A program made the translations under genes and the position numbers. 48,778 bases of DNA. It comes from Bryobacterales bacterium. GTDB lineage: Bacteria; Acidobacteriota; Terriglobia; Bryobacterales; UBA6623. The stretch is from contig JAPPMB010000032.1 in the NCBI GenBank assembly GCA_028819255.1, positions 1 to 48,778 on the forward strand. Direction: 5' to 3'. This document shows positions 16,864 through 25,350 of the stretch, piece by piece. A model generated the notes under the pieces. That model did no database searches. It saw only the letters and a list, made by a program, of their open reading frames with translations, and was not told where the DNA came from. Each line of letters begins with the position of its first letter. Within the stretch, counting starts at the first letter, position 1.

Positions 16864-17670
16864 CTAGGGCTTGTCCATCGCAGCTGTGGGCCGGTGCGAG
16901 AAATCCCACGCCCGCAGGTTCGACTCGCCGGGCGTGAACTCCACGATCGCGTACTCGCCAGGCTCGAGAGGGTCCACCGGCCAGACCTTGTAGACCAGAG
17001 GCGCCAGCTGCTGCCGAAAGACTTCGACCTCGTCCTGGGCCTCGAACTGCTCCTCCGAGTTCGGCACCACGTAGATCTGCTGGACGATCCGCCGCTCCCT
17101 TCCTTCCTCGGGCTTGATCCGGGAGATGCCGAAGCGGGAGAAGCGGTCGAGGCGCATGTAGAAAGCCGGCTTGAAATCCGTCGTGACCGTCTTCGACGCA
17201 AGCCCCTTGATCGAGTAGGTCCGCTTGCCCGGCGTGACCGGTACAGGTGCGATCACGTTCAGAAAGACCCGCTTCTTGCTTCTGCCGACATCGAAGAAGA
17301 CCTGCTCGAGCGGGACCAGTTCCTTGTCCCTCAAGTAGTAGATGCCGTCGTCCAGGGGAACGCCATGCAGCTCCGTGCGGGCCCGGCGCTCGGCGATCCG
17401 CTCTCGGCGCTCCTCAGCCGCCCGGGCTTCGGCGGCGGCCTCTTCGCGGGCATTGCGGGCTTCCGTCCGCTCCCAGTCCACGATCTCTTCCGGCACCTGC
17501 TCCCACTGGCCCCGGTCGCTGCTGAAGTAGCGGACGCGGCCCTCGGCTCGCTCGTATTCGCTCACCGCGATCGGCGTGCCGTCGGTCAGGATGAGAACGA
17601 CTCTCTGTGCCTGGAGCAGCACGGCGCCACCGATCACTGTCACGGCTGCAGCTATGGCGCGAATTCGCAT
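16864..17670 (-). CDS. Conserved-looking exported protein of unknown function
   Basis: 268 residues from the ATG at 17670; a TTG eight codons upstream, at 17694, is an alternative start. The leader AIAAAVTVIGGAVLLQAQ looks like a signal peptide. It is followed by a strand-rich stretch (VVLILTDGTPIAVSEYERAE), a charged Ala/Glu/Arg coiled-coil-like segment at about residues 55-95, and a C-terminal region with DGIYYLRDKELVPLEQVFFD, RTYSIKGLASK and LEPGEYAIVEFTPGES. I do not recognise a named domain. It is 9 bases upstream of the adaptor gene and is probably the first gene of the efflux operon, which suggests an accessory role in that system. Confidence 0.75.
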   Translation of the reverse strand: MRIRAIAAAVTVIGGAVLLQAQRVVLILTDGTPIAVSEYERAEGRVRYFSSDRGQWEQVPEEIVDWERTEARNAREEAAAEARAAEERRERIAERRARTELHGVPLDDGIYYLRDKELVPLEQVFFDVGRSKKRVFLNVIAPVPVTPGKRTYSIKGLASKTVTTDFKPAFYMRLDRFSRFGISRIKPEEGRERRIVQQIYVVPNSEEQFEAQDEVEVFRQQLAPLVYKVWPVDPLEPGEYAIVEFTPGESNLRAWDFSHRPTAAMDKP

Positions 17671-17748
17671 GGCAAATAGTGGGAACTTCCTCAATATACA
17701 GCCGAAACCTCGGGCGCGGTGCAGGAAGACCCTGGCAGATCCGCGACA

Positions 17749-20142
17749 TCAGAACCGCAGCCGGAGCTGGACCGAAGCCTGGCGGCCGGGAGCGAGTGCA
17801 GTCGCCGAGAAAAGGCCGCTGAAGTTGATGACGTTGAGCCTGTCGGTGGCATTGCGCAGGTCGAATTGGAGGGTGGCGGATCTCGAACCGCGCATCCAAA
17901 TTCGGGAGCCGAACGAGAGGTCGAGACTCAGGTTCGGGGCGACGCGCGAGCGCTCGAAGTTCACCCTGTTGAGAATCGCGTCCGAGATCAGCCCGTCGGC
18001 ATGGTCATCGTCGTCGTCATCGTCGTCGCCATCACCCTCGTCGCCGCCTTCGCCTTCGTCGTCATCGTCGTCATCGTCGTCCAACTCGACTGGAAGACCG
18101 CTGCCGTAGCGGATCCCAAATGACGCCCAGAATCGGCGGTGCGGCTGGAAGCGGACCATCGCCGCCACGGTGTTCCGCTGGTCCTGGCTGATCGGAAACT
18201 CCGTGGCGACGTCCCGAAGCTCTTCGGCTTCGCCGCCCTCGATGAACAGTCCCCCCGTTACCGGGGACCTGGTCAGTCCGAGCATGTGCGAGTAGCTGGC
18301 GAACGCCGAAATCCCCTTCCACCGCGGGGCTTCCAGCCGAACTTCGGTTCCCTCGACCTCCGCCGATTCGAACGTGATGGGAAACGACAGGCCCGTCTGA
18401 AGGAACACGTCATCGTCGATGGCGTTTTCGAAACGCCGCCAATAGTGCTTGGCGTCAATGCGCACAGCGTTCCCGATCGGCTTCCGGAACCCGACTTCGG
18501 CGAAGTGTGCGCGGCTTGCCGGCACGGCGAGCGCACCTTCGACGTCATCGATCCCGAGGCCGGGTGCGGCGCTGCTTAGCAGGAGGTTCTCGTGGGGAGG
18601 CGGCTGGAAGATCCGATCGTAGGAAGCGTAGATCTGCAGCTCGGCGCGAGGTACGTAGTAGCTCGCTGCAAGCCGGGGGCTGAGGGCCCGGTCGGTGATC
18701 AGGAGACGGTACTCGTCGAATCGCACGCCCAGGTTGGCAGCGAAGTTCCCGATCCTGAACTGGTCCTGAATGTAGACGCTTGCTTCCGTGCTCCCGCGCC
18801 GGGAATGGAAGTCGAGATCGAACTCCGGCAGTTCGTCGGGCTCCGCCATCTGGAAGGCCTCCCTGAGCGCGCTGAATCGCAGGTCGCCGCCGATCTTGAT
18901 CGTGTGGCTCTCGCTGTCAATGGTTATGTCACCCATCACGGCCCGCTCGCGAAAGCCGCGGTCCTGCAGGACATAAACGGGAGTTGACAGTTCGTTGCTC
19001 CAAAGCTCGCTGGTGAGATCGCGGACCATGCCGCGAACAGACAGCAGGGACCGGCGCGACAGCGTTCGCTGGAAGTGCAGCTGGCCAGCCGATTCGGAAG
19101 AACTGCGGTCCTGGCGGTGGCCGGCCTCCTCCTGCGCGGGATGGTGCGGAACACGGAAACCTGTCCGGTTCGCGCGAGCATAGACAGTCAGCCGACTGCG
19201 GTCGCCGGCATCCGTGGCGAATCGGAGATTGCCCCCTCCGGAGGTCGCCTTGTTGTTGAGATTCTCAATCGATGGCGGGTCCAGGTAGCGGTCCGTGCTC
19301 CCTCCCAGCAGTCCGACGGACAGCTCGTTCCGACCCTTGGCGTACTGGTGTGAGAACGCGCCGAGCCGCGTTCCGTAGCCGCCGGCCAGCACGTCCATCG
19401 AGGAATGGTGGCCTAGCGCGGCGCTCCTCCTGGTGTCCAGGGCGATCACCCCGGCAAGCCTCCGGCCGTATTCGGCCGGAATGCCGGCGACCAGCACCGT
19501 CACCGCCTCGAATTCACTGGTTTCGAATGCGGGGGCGAACCCGATCGACCTGTTGTCATACAACGGCATGCCATCGATGACGTACTGCGTGTCGTACTCC
19601 GAGCCGCGCGGATGCAGGACCGCGTTGGCCTCGACCAGCCAGCCCGGCATGGCCGTGACGATGTCGACGATGCTGCGACCCAGCGTCGCGCCCAGCGCCC
19701 GGTCGAGAGCCTCCCGGCCGGCACCCGTTCCCTGCGAGGGCCGAAACGGCTCGAACAGGGGCATGGTCGAGCCAACCGTGATCGACGCATCGACGGTTGC
19801 GATGACCATGGCGATCCGAATCGACTGCGGAACCGCAGAACGCACCTCCACGGTCCGTTCTGCCGCGGCGAACCCGGGGTGGCTGGCCACAAGCAGATAG
19901 GTGCCCGGCGGAACCCGGCGGAAAAGTGCGCGGCCTTCGGCGTCCGCGGCTGCCGTCGCAGTGAACTGCGGGCTGCTGGAAGCAAGTTCGAGAACCGCGG
20001 GAACCCCCTGCCCGCTGGGGTCGACGACACGGACATCGAGGCGCCCTTCCATGACCTGGGACTGGCCGCCAGGGGCGGTAGCGATCACCAGGACGGCGAT
20101 CGCCAGCAGGCAACCGAAGAGATGCGATCCGGAGTCAGACAC
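17749..20142 (-). CDS. TonB-dependent receptor with Asp-rich tract
   Basis: 797 residues from the GTG at 20142, chosen because a signal peptide follows directly (LFGCLLAIAVLVIATAPGG); the frame is open further upstream without meaning. Residues of about 30-110 form a carboxypeptidase-regulatory-like beta-sandwich (GRLDVRVVDPSGQGVPAVLE, VPPGTYLLVASHPGFAAAER). A plug domain follows with QYVIDGMPLYDNRS and VAGIPAEYGRRLAGVIALDT, then a beta-barrel ending in QASVQLRLRF, with the usual terminal Phe. Residues 688-713 are an almost pure Asp/Glu/Gly run. Receptors of this type import large or scarce substrates using TonB energy; the substrate is unknown. The gene diverges from an ECF sigma/anti-sigma pair, a common regulatory layout. 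Confidence 0.88.
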   Translation of the reverse strand: MSDSGSHLFGCLLAIAVLVIATAPGGQSQVMEGRLDVRVVDPSGQGVPAVLELASSSPQFTATAAADAEGRALFRRVPPGTYLLVASHPGFAAAERTVEVRSAVPQSIRIAMVIATVDASITVGSTMPLFEPFRPSQGTGAGREALDRALGATLGRSIVDIVTAMPGWLVEANAVLHPRGSEYDTQYVIDGMPLYDNRSIGFAPAFETSEFEAVTVLVAGIPAEYGRRLAGVIALDTRRSAALGHHSSMDVLAGGYGTRLGAFSHQYAKGRNELSVGLLGGSTDRYLDPPSIENLNNKATSGGGNLRFATDAGDRSRLTVYARANRTGFRVPHHPAQEEAGHRQDRSSSESAGQLHFQRTLSRRSLLSVRGMVRDLTSELWSNELSTPVYVLQDRGFRERAVMGDITIDSESHTIKIGGDLRFSALREAFQMAEPDELPEFDLDFHSRRGSTEASVYIQDQFRIGNFAANLGVRFDEYRLLITDRALSPRLAASYYVPRAELQIYASYDRIFQPPPHENLLLSSAAPGLGIDDVEGALAVPASRAHFAEVGFRKPIGNAVRIDAKHYWRRFENAIDDDVFLQTGLSFPITFESAEVEGTEVRLEAPRWKGISAFASYSHMLGLTRSPVTGGLFIEGGEAEELRDVATEFPISQDQRNTVAAMVRFQPHRRFWASFGIRYGSGLPVELDDDDDDDDEGEGGDEGDGDDDDDDDDHADGLISDAILNRVNFERSRVAPNLSLDLSFGSRIWMRGSRSATLQFDLRNATDRLNVINFSGLFSATALAPGRQASVQLRLRF
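18004..18081 (-). repeat. Asp-codon microsatellite in receptor gene
   Basis: Seventy-eight bases encode 26 residues: eight Asp, a ten-residue Glu/Gly/Asp bridge, then eight Asp, for 21 acidic residues in total. The DNA is an imperfect alternation of GAC and GAT codons. Its position just before the barrel's final strands implies a surface or periplasmic loop. Such tracts can bind divalent cations and can vary in length by slippage; both are inferences. Confidence 0.85.
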
Positions 20143-20302
20143 GGGCTTACACTCGAAGATTCCGCGGCAATGGCCATTGTTCACGCTTTTTCGGCGTGTC
20201 CATGGGCGAGAATGGCCCGGGCAGAGGACGGTGCCGTTGCGAAGGCAGGTTACAAGACCAATGTGGAGCGCCAGCAGGGCGTCCGGTGCCTCGGCGGCCG
20301 CG
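20143..20302. promoter_or_regulatory. Divergent regulatory region, receptor vs sigma factor
   Basis: The 160 bases between the receptor and the ECF sigma gene contain a perfect 12-base palindrome, CAATGGCCATTG (20168-20179), 26 bases upstream of the receptor start. Next to it is a short hairpin, CACGC-TTTTTCG-GCGTG (20182-20198). Both are placed to control the receptor. No consensus ECF promoter could be assigned with confidence on either strand. The sigma start itself may lie further upstream than 20303. Confidence 0.45.
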
Positions 20303-20848
20303 ATGCCGCTCGGAGGCATTTCGGGACCACGGGACGGCCAGATCGAGGCGGCCGCGATCGGGCGGGAAGTAACCCTGCTCTTTGACGCGCTGAGGACACC
20401 TGTCCTGCGGTATCTGATGTCGATGGGGCTCCCTGTCGCCGACGGCGAGGATGTGGTGCAGGACACGTTTCTGGCTCTGTTCAACCACCTCCGTCGCGGT
20501 CGGCCCCGAACGAACCTTCAGGGTTGGACGTTCAGAACGGCGCACAACCTGGGCCTGAAGAGGCGACGTGCCATCCACCGGAGCTGGAAGTCGTCCCGCG
20601 ACCGGGCCGCGGCAGTCCTCGCTGCCGACACGCGACCCAATCCCGAGGAACAGCTCAATGGGCGTCAGGAGTATGAGAGGGCTTGCGCTGTCCTTCGCGC
20701 ACTGCCGGAGCGCGACCGGTTGTGCCTCGCCCTGCGTGCTGAAGGGCTCCGGTACCGTGACATCGCCAAGACGCTGGGCATCTCTCTGGGAAGTGTCTCG
20801 AAATCCATCAGCCGCGCCGCAGCGAGACTGCAGGAGGCCAGGCGATGA
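20303..20848 (+). CDS. ECF-type RNA polymerase sigma factor
   Basis: 181 residues from the ATG at 20303; the frame remains open to 19901, but that part is antisense to the receptor gene, and an ATG near 20261 is a further option. Region 2 is seen at about residues 25-90 (GEDVVQDTFLALFNHLRRG and LQGWTFRTAHNLGLKRRR) and region 4 at about 132-179 (LPERDRLCLALRAEGLRYRD then IAKTLGISLGSVSKSISRAA). No region 1.1 or 3 is present, as expected for the ECF group. It overlaps the next gene by 4 bases. It probably directs transcription of the divergent receptor or of the downstream genes, held back by the coupled anti-sigma-like protein. Confidence 0.92.
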   Translation: MPLGGISGPRDGQIEAAAIGREVTLLFDALRTPVLRYLMSMGLPVADGEDVVQDTFLALFNHLRRGRPRTNLQGWTFRTAHNLGLKRRRAIHRSWKSSRDRAAAVLAADTRPNPEEQLNGRQEYERACAVLRALPERDRLCLALRAEGLRYRDIAKTLGISLGSVSKSISRAAARLQEARR

Positions 20849-21684
20849 GCAGCCGAGCGGATCGTGAGCGGCGCCACCCGTCTGACGGAGAACTCCTGCT
20901 GCAGTCGGCGGGAGACCTGCCCAAGGCGCGGGCCACCACGATCGCGAACCACCTGGAGACCTGCCCTGCATGCACATCCCGCCTAGCGAGCCTCAAATCG
21001 GCCGTCGGGGAATTTGCAAAGGCCCGGCGATCGGCCCTTGACCGGGATGTGCCGCCCCCGGCACCAGCAAGGGCTCGTCTGACTGACAGCATTGCGGATG
21101 CCAGCGAAGCCCGGACGGGCCTTGTTCGGGCTGTCGAAGCAGGTCTGGCTGCCGCAGCGGCGGTCGCCTTCATCCTCGTGGCGACCAACGGCCTGTCGGA
21201 AGGTTCGGGCGATGGCGGCCGGCCAGACCGCACCGTGGAGATCGCGGCCTTCACACCGAGTCCGGACCTCACGCCCGGCCTGACGAACTCCTCCAGCCGC
21301 TCTGAACTGTGTGCCCCCGACGCGGACCTGTCCACCACTCCGGTGCTGCGTTCGGTCGCGCTGCAGATCTTCCGTGCGCACGGGATCGATGATCCGGAAC
21401 CTTTCGAGTACGAGCTCGACCACCTGGTTCCCCCGGAGCTGGGAGGCTTGACGGCGGTCGGGAACCTCTGGCCACAGCCCTATGCCGGGAGCAGATGGAA
21501 CGCGCGGGCCAAGGACGCGCTGGAGGACAGGCTGGTCCGCCTGATGTGCGAGGGTCAGGTGCCGCTCGCGACAGCACAGGCGGAGATCGCCCGGAACTGG
21601 GTAGCCGCCTACAAGAAACACTTTGGCGCTTCGGAGCCGCTGATCGAGCACGCCGCGTTCCTCAAGGACGAACCCTGGCGATAG
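20845..21684 (+). CDS. Anti-sigma-like membrane protein with HNH-like C-terminus
   Basis: 279 residues from an ATG overlapping the sigma stop, with AGGAGG upstream. The N-terminus carries a zinc-finger anti-sigma pattern, HLETCPAC (His36, Cys40, Cys43). One membrane segment at about 97-116 (AVEAGLAAAAAVAFILVATN) follows, and a linker. Residues of about 155-262 match a small HNH-like family I know as stand-alone exported proteins: ELCAPDADLSTTP, then YELDHLVPPELGG (Asp192, His193), NLWPQPY (Asn207), KDALEDRL and IARNWVAAYKKHF. By topology the HNH-like part should face the periplasm. Whether it cuts nucleic acid or only senses a ligand cannot be told from sequence. The fusion to an anti-sigma module is unusual. 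Confidence 0.82.
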   Translation: MSSRADRERRHPSDGELLLQSAGDLPKARATTIANHLETCPACTSRLASLKSAVGEFAKARRSALDRDVPPPAPARARLTDSIADASEARTGLVRAVEAGLAAAAAVAFILVATNGLSEGSGDGGRPDRTVEIAAFTPSPDLTPGLTNSSSRSELCAPDADLSTTPVLRSVALQIFRAHGIDDPEPFEYELDHLVPPELGGLTAVGNLWPQPYAGSRWNARAKDALEDRLVRLMCEGQVPLATAQAEIARNWVAAYKKHFGASEPLIEHAAFLKDEPWR

Positions 21685-21767
21685 TTGCAGCCTGACCCTG
21701 ACCGGTGCCTCACAGCGCACCGCGAGCCTGTGGTATTTTCAACCGAATGACCAGGGGGGTGAGCACC

Positions 21768-23573
21768 ATGCGTTTGCTGAGAGCGAGAGTCCGGCCGGCA
21801 CTGACGGTGCTGGCACTGGTCGCGGCCGTGGGCTGCGGGGCGCCGGTGGACGACAGGCCCAACATCATCCTCGTCATCACCGACGACCAGGGCTACGGGG
21901 ACGTCGGTGCGCACGGGAACACGAAGATCCGCACTCCCCATCTCGACGCCATGCACGCCGAGAGCGTGCGCCTGACGAACTTTCACGTCGACCCCACCTG
22001 CTCTCCAACGCGTTCCGCGCTGGTCACGGGCCGCTACTCGTCCCGGACGGGTGTCTGGCACACCATCATGGGCCGGTCGATTGTCCATCGTGACGAGAAG
22101 ACCTTCGCCGACGTGCTCGCCGGTGCCGGGTACTCCACAGCCTTCTTCGGCAAGTGGCACCTGGGCGACACGTCCCCGTACAGGCCGATTGACCGAGGCT
22201 TCCAGGAAGCCGTGTATCACGGTGGCGGGGGCGTGGGCCAGACTCCCGACTACTGGGGCAACGACTACTTCGACGACACGTACTGGCACAACGGCGAGCC
22301 GACGGCCTACGAAGGCTACTGCACCGACGTTTTCTTCGACAACGCGCTTCGATTCATCGGGGCGCAGGCGGAGAACGGGACCAGTCCGTTCTTCGTCTAC
22401 CTGTCCACGAATGCGCCCCACGGTCCGTTCCTCGTGGATGAGAAGTACTCCAAGCCGTACGCGGACGCCGGAGTCCCAAGCCCGATGGACAAGTTCTACG
22501 GAATGATCGAGAACATCGACGACAACATGGGGCGCCTGCGGGCGAGGCTCGACGACCTCGGCATCGCCGACAACACGCTCCTGATCTTCATGACCGACAA
22601 CGGGACGGCTGCCGGCGTGACGAACACCCATCCGACCCAGCGAGTGGGATCGACGAACGAGCAACTGCTTGCGCGGGCGGAAAAGCTGGCGGACGAGCAA
22701 GCCTGGCAAGGGTTCAATGCCGGGATGCGCGGCAGAAAGGGGTCGGAGTATGACGGCGGCCACCGGGTGCCGTTCTTCATGCGCTGGCCGGCCGGCAGCC
22801 TCGGGGAGCCGCGGGACGTGGGAAACCTGACTGCACACATCGACGTGCTGCCGACGTTTGCAGACATTGCGGGAGTCGCTGTGCAGCCGGACCTCGACTG
22901 GGACGGGACGAGCCTGCTTCCCCTGCTGCGGGGGGAGGAATGGAGCGATCGCACACTGACGGTGCACTCGCAGAGGATCCGCTACCCGGAACGGTGGCGT
23001 AAGAGTTCGGTGATGACCGAGCGGTACCGCCTCGTCAACGGGGAGGAACTCTACGACATGGAATCCGACCCGGGGCAGGTGCGGGACATCGCGGAGGAGA
23101 ACCCGGAGGCCGTCGCAATGCTGAAGGATGCGTACGACGCCTGGTGGGGCCGCATCGACGACCGGTTCGACCAGCATGTGCATCTCGACATCGGCTCGGA
23201 CGCCGAAAACCCCGCACGCATCACGGCCCACGACTGGCTGCCTCCGGACGACTCGGTACAGGTTCCCTGGAATCAGGGGCATGTGAGCCGCGCACCGGCA
23301 GTGAACGGCACCTGGAACATCAATGTCGCGCAGGCGGGCACGTACGAGTTCAGCCTGTATCAGCGCGACATGCCCGCGGAATTCCCGATCGAGGCGGCGG
23401 AAGCCACGCTTCGGATCGGGGAGGCCGAGGCGAGCGCGCCGGTTCCGGACGGGGCATCGAGCGTCCAGTTCACGATGGACCTGCCGGCTGGGAAGACAAC
23501 CATGGATACGCTCTTCAAGGCACGGGACGGCTCCGAACGAGGGGCCTTCTTCGTGTACGCCAAGCGCCTGTAG
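21768..23573 (+). CDS. Sulfatase family lipoprotein
   Basis: 601 residues from the ATG at 21768, preceded by GGGGGGTGAG. The leader ends in a lipobox-like AAVGC (Cys23). The alkaline-phosphatase-superfamily core begins PNIILVITDDQGYGDVG, with metal-binding Asp39 and Asp40. The sulfatase signature is C-S-P-T-R at residues 78-82, followed by SALVTGRY; Cys78 is the residue converted to formylglycine. Later motifs include GKWHLGD and FMTDNGTA. The C-terminal ~110 residues form an extra beta-sandwich-like module (NGTWNINVAQAGTYEFSLYQ). It should hydrolyse sulfate esters in the envelope. No formylglycine-generating enzyme lies in the window. It is 83 bases after the anti-sigma-like gene on the same strand. 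Confidence 0.93.
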   Translation: MRLLRARVRPALTVLALVAAVGCGAPVDDRPNIILVITDDQGYGDVGAHGNTKIRTPHLDAMHAESVRLTNFHVDPTCSPTRSALVTGRYSSRTGVWHTIMGRSIVHRDEKTFADVLAGAGYSTAFFGKWHLGDTSPYRPIDRGFQEAVYHGGGGVGQTPDYWGNDYFDDTYWHNGEPTAYEGYCTDVFFDNALRFIGAQAENGTSPFFVYLSTNAPHGPFLVDEKYSKPYADAGVPSPMDKFYGMIENIDDNMGRLRARLDDLGIADNTLLIFMTDNGTAAGVTNTHPTQRVGSTNEQLLARAEKLADEQAWQGFNAGMRGRKGSEYDGGHRVPFFMRWPAGSLGEPRDVGNLTAHIDVLPTFADIAGVAVQPDLDWDGTSLLPLLRGEEWSDRTLTVHSQRIRYPERWRKSSVMTERYRLVNGEELYDMESDPGQVRDIAEENPEAVAMLKDAYDAWWGRIDDRFDQHVHLDIGSDAENPARITAHDWLPPDDSVQVPWNQGHVSRAPAVNGTWNINVAQAGTYEFSLYQRDMPAEFPIEAAEATLRIGEAEASAPVPDGASSVQFTMDLPAGKTTMDTLFKARDGSERGAFFVYAKRL

Positions 23574-23618
23574 GGAACGCGTGCGCGCTCGGTTCGGGGT
23601 GCCCGGTCGCGTGATAGC

Positions 23619-25283
23619 ATGAGTCCGCGACGCCCGATCCCGAGGGTCGAGGTCGCCAGGAAGACCAACGTGTCGATCGAGGATCCCCTGTCCAGACGAG
23701 ACTGGATGCGCTGCTGCGCGCAGACGGGGACGGGAGCCGCGCTCGCCAAGTCCGCCCCTGCCGCTGCGGGTGCGGTTCAGGCTGCAGCCGCGTCCGGGTA
23801 CAACAACTACTTTGGCGACCTGCACAACCACAACCAGGTCGGCTACGCCCAGGGGTCGCTCGAGCGCAGCTTCGAGGTGGCCCGCAACCACCTCGACTTC
23901 TACGCCTTCACTCCGCATTCGTACTGGCCGGACGTCGGCCAGTACGACGGCAAGATCGAATACAAGTGGCGCAACGGCTTCGCCGTCGCGAAGGCCCGCT
24001 GGCCCGATGTCGTGAGGCTGGCGAGGGAGTTTGACGATCCCGGCAGCTTCACGACGATTCTCGGCTATGAGCGCCACGGGACCATGGAAGGCGACTACCA
24101 CATCCTGTTCCCGGACCTGGAGGGCGACTACGAGCTGATCGAGCCCCTGGATGAACTGCAGGCGTTCGCCAGGAAGCGGGGCTGCATCATGGTCCCCCAC
24201 CATCCCGCCAACCGCCTGGGACATCGCGGCATCGCGTCGTCGGGCATTGACCCCGAGGTATCGCCCGTTCTGGAAATCCATTCCGAATGGGGATGCGCCG
24301 AGCACGACCGCGCTCCGCATCCGTACAAGCGGCACACCGAGGGTGGCCGCTGGACCCGCCACACGCTTCAGCACTATCTCAGCGAGGGCCACCGGTTCGG
24401 GGTCGTGGCCAGCACCGACGACCACCTCGGATATCCGGGAGGGTACCGGGAGGGACTCGCGGTGATCAAGGCTCGCGAGCTGACGCGCGAGGCCATCTTC
24501 GACGCGCTCAGGAATCGTCGCACCTACGCCGTGACAGGGGACCGGATCGAGTTGGAGTTCGCCGTCAACGGGGCCATGATGGGGCGCGAGATTCCCTATT
24601 CCAGGAAGCGGGAGATCCGGACCCACGTCCGCGGGTGGGACGAGATTGACCGTGTCGAGATCGTCAGGAACGGCCGCGTAATCCACAGGGATTTCCCCGT
24701 CGACAGACAGCCTGGAGCGAGTCGCTGGGATGAACCGGTCGTCGTGCGCTTCGAGTACGGCTGGGGACCCTGGCCGGCGCTGGGCTGGGGCGGCACGGCG
24801 GACTGGGACTTCGTGTTCGAGGTCGAGGGAGGTCGCATCGAGGGGTTCCATCCATGCTTTTCGTCCGGTCCGCTGGACGAGTTCCGGCGGGACAGGATCG
24901 TCAGCAGCAGCGAGACCTCGGTGCGGGTGCAGTCCTACACCGCCCTCAAGCAGCGGCTGGACGACTACTCGCAGAAGGCCCTGGTGCTGCGCGTCCGCGG
25001 CGACCACCGGACCAGGGTCACGGTTCGCTGCACGAAGCCGACCGAATGCTCCCTGACGCAGACACTTGCGGAGCTGGAGGTGTCGAACGAGATGCTGTTC
25101 ACGCGTCCTTTCCCGTGGGAGTCGGCCATGATGCACCGCATAGTGCACCGCACGAACTGGGAGACCTCATTCGTTGCGGAGGACGAGGGGGACGGCTCTG
25201 AGGCGGACTGGTACTACGCCCGGGTGTTCGAGTCCAACGGCGAACTGGCCTGGTCCAGCCCGGTCTGGGTGGAGGGAGCATAG
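23619..25283 (+). CDS. DUF3604 (PHP-like) protein with Tat-type signal
   Basis: 554 residues from an ATG. Residues of about 24-60 hold a twin-arginine-like signal (SRRDWMRCCAQTGTGAALAK, then an Ala-rich stretch). The core opens with YFGDLHNHNQ (His69, His71), the first metal-binding motif of the PHP phosphoesterase fold. Further candidate ligands are in LGYERHG, VPHHPANR, LEIHSEWG and ASTDDHLGYPG. That order and the length agree with DUF3604 proteins. Export as a folded metalloprotein is likely, and phosphoester hydrolysis is possible but unproven for this family. It starts 45 bases after the sulfatase gene, suggesting joint expression and perhaps joint action on one substrate. Confidence 0.85.
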   Translation: MSPRRPIPRVEVARKTNVSIEDPLSRRDWMRCCAQTGTGAALAKSAPAAAGAVQAAAASGYNNYFGDLHNHNQVGYAQGSLERSFEVARNHLDFYAFTPHSYWPDVGQYDGKIEYKWRNGFAVAKARWPDVVRLAREFDDPGSFTTILGYERHGTMEGDYHILFPDLEGDYELIEPLDELQAFARKRGCIMVPHHPANRLGHRGIASSGIDPEVSPVLEIHSEWGCAEHDRAPHPYKRHTEGGRWTRHTLQHYLSEGHRFGVVASTDDHLGYPGGYREGLAVIKARELTREAIFDALRNRRTYAVTGDRIELEFAVNGAMMGREIPYSRKREIRTHVRGWDEIDRVEIVRNGRVIHRDFPVDRQPGASRWDEPVVVRFEYGWGPWPALGWGGTADWDFVFEVEGGRIEGFHPCFSSGPLDEFRRDRIVSSSETSVRVQSYTALKQRLDDYSQKALVLRVRGDHRTRVTVRCTKPTECSLTQTLAELEVSNEMLFTRPFPWESAMMHRIVHRTNWETSFVAEDEGDGSEADWYYARVFESNGELAWSSPVWVEGA

Positions 25284-25350
25284 CGCGGTACGCGCCGGTG
25301 CGTGCCACGTCACGGAACACGCGCGAAGGGCGTCGCGCTCGAGCAAGGGT

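Noticed and set aside
15604..17679. 691-residue plus-strand open frame
   Set aside because: Antisense to the adaptor and the 268-aa protein; composition and lack of motifs mark it as a shadow.
21609..25148. 1179-residue minus-strand open frame
   Set aside because: Mirror image of the sulfatase and DUF3604 genes; it is His/Val/Arg-rich with no domain, whereas both plus-strand frames carry clear family motifs.
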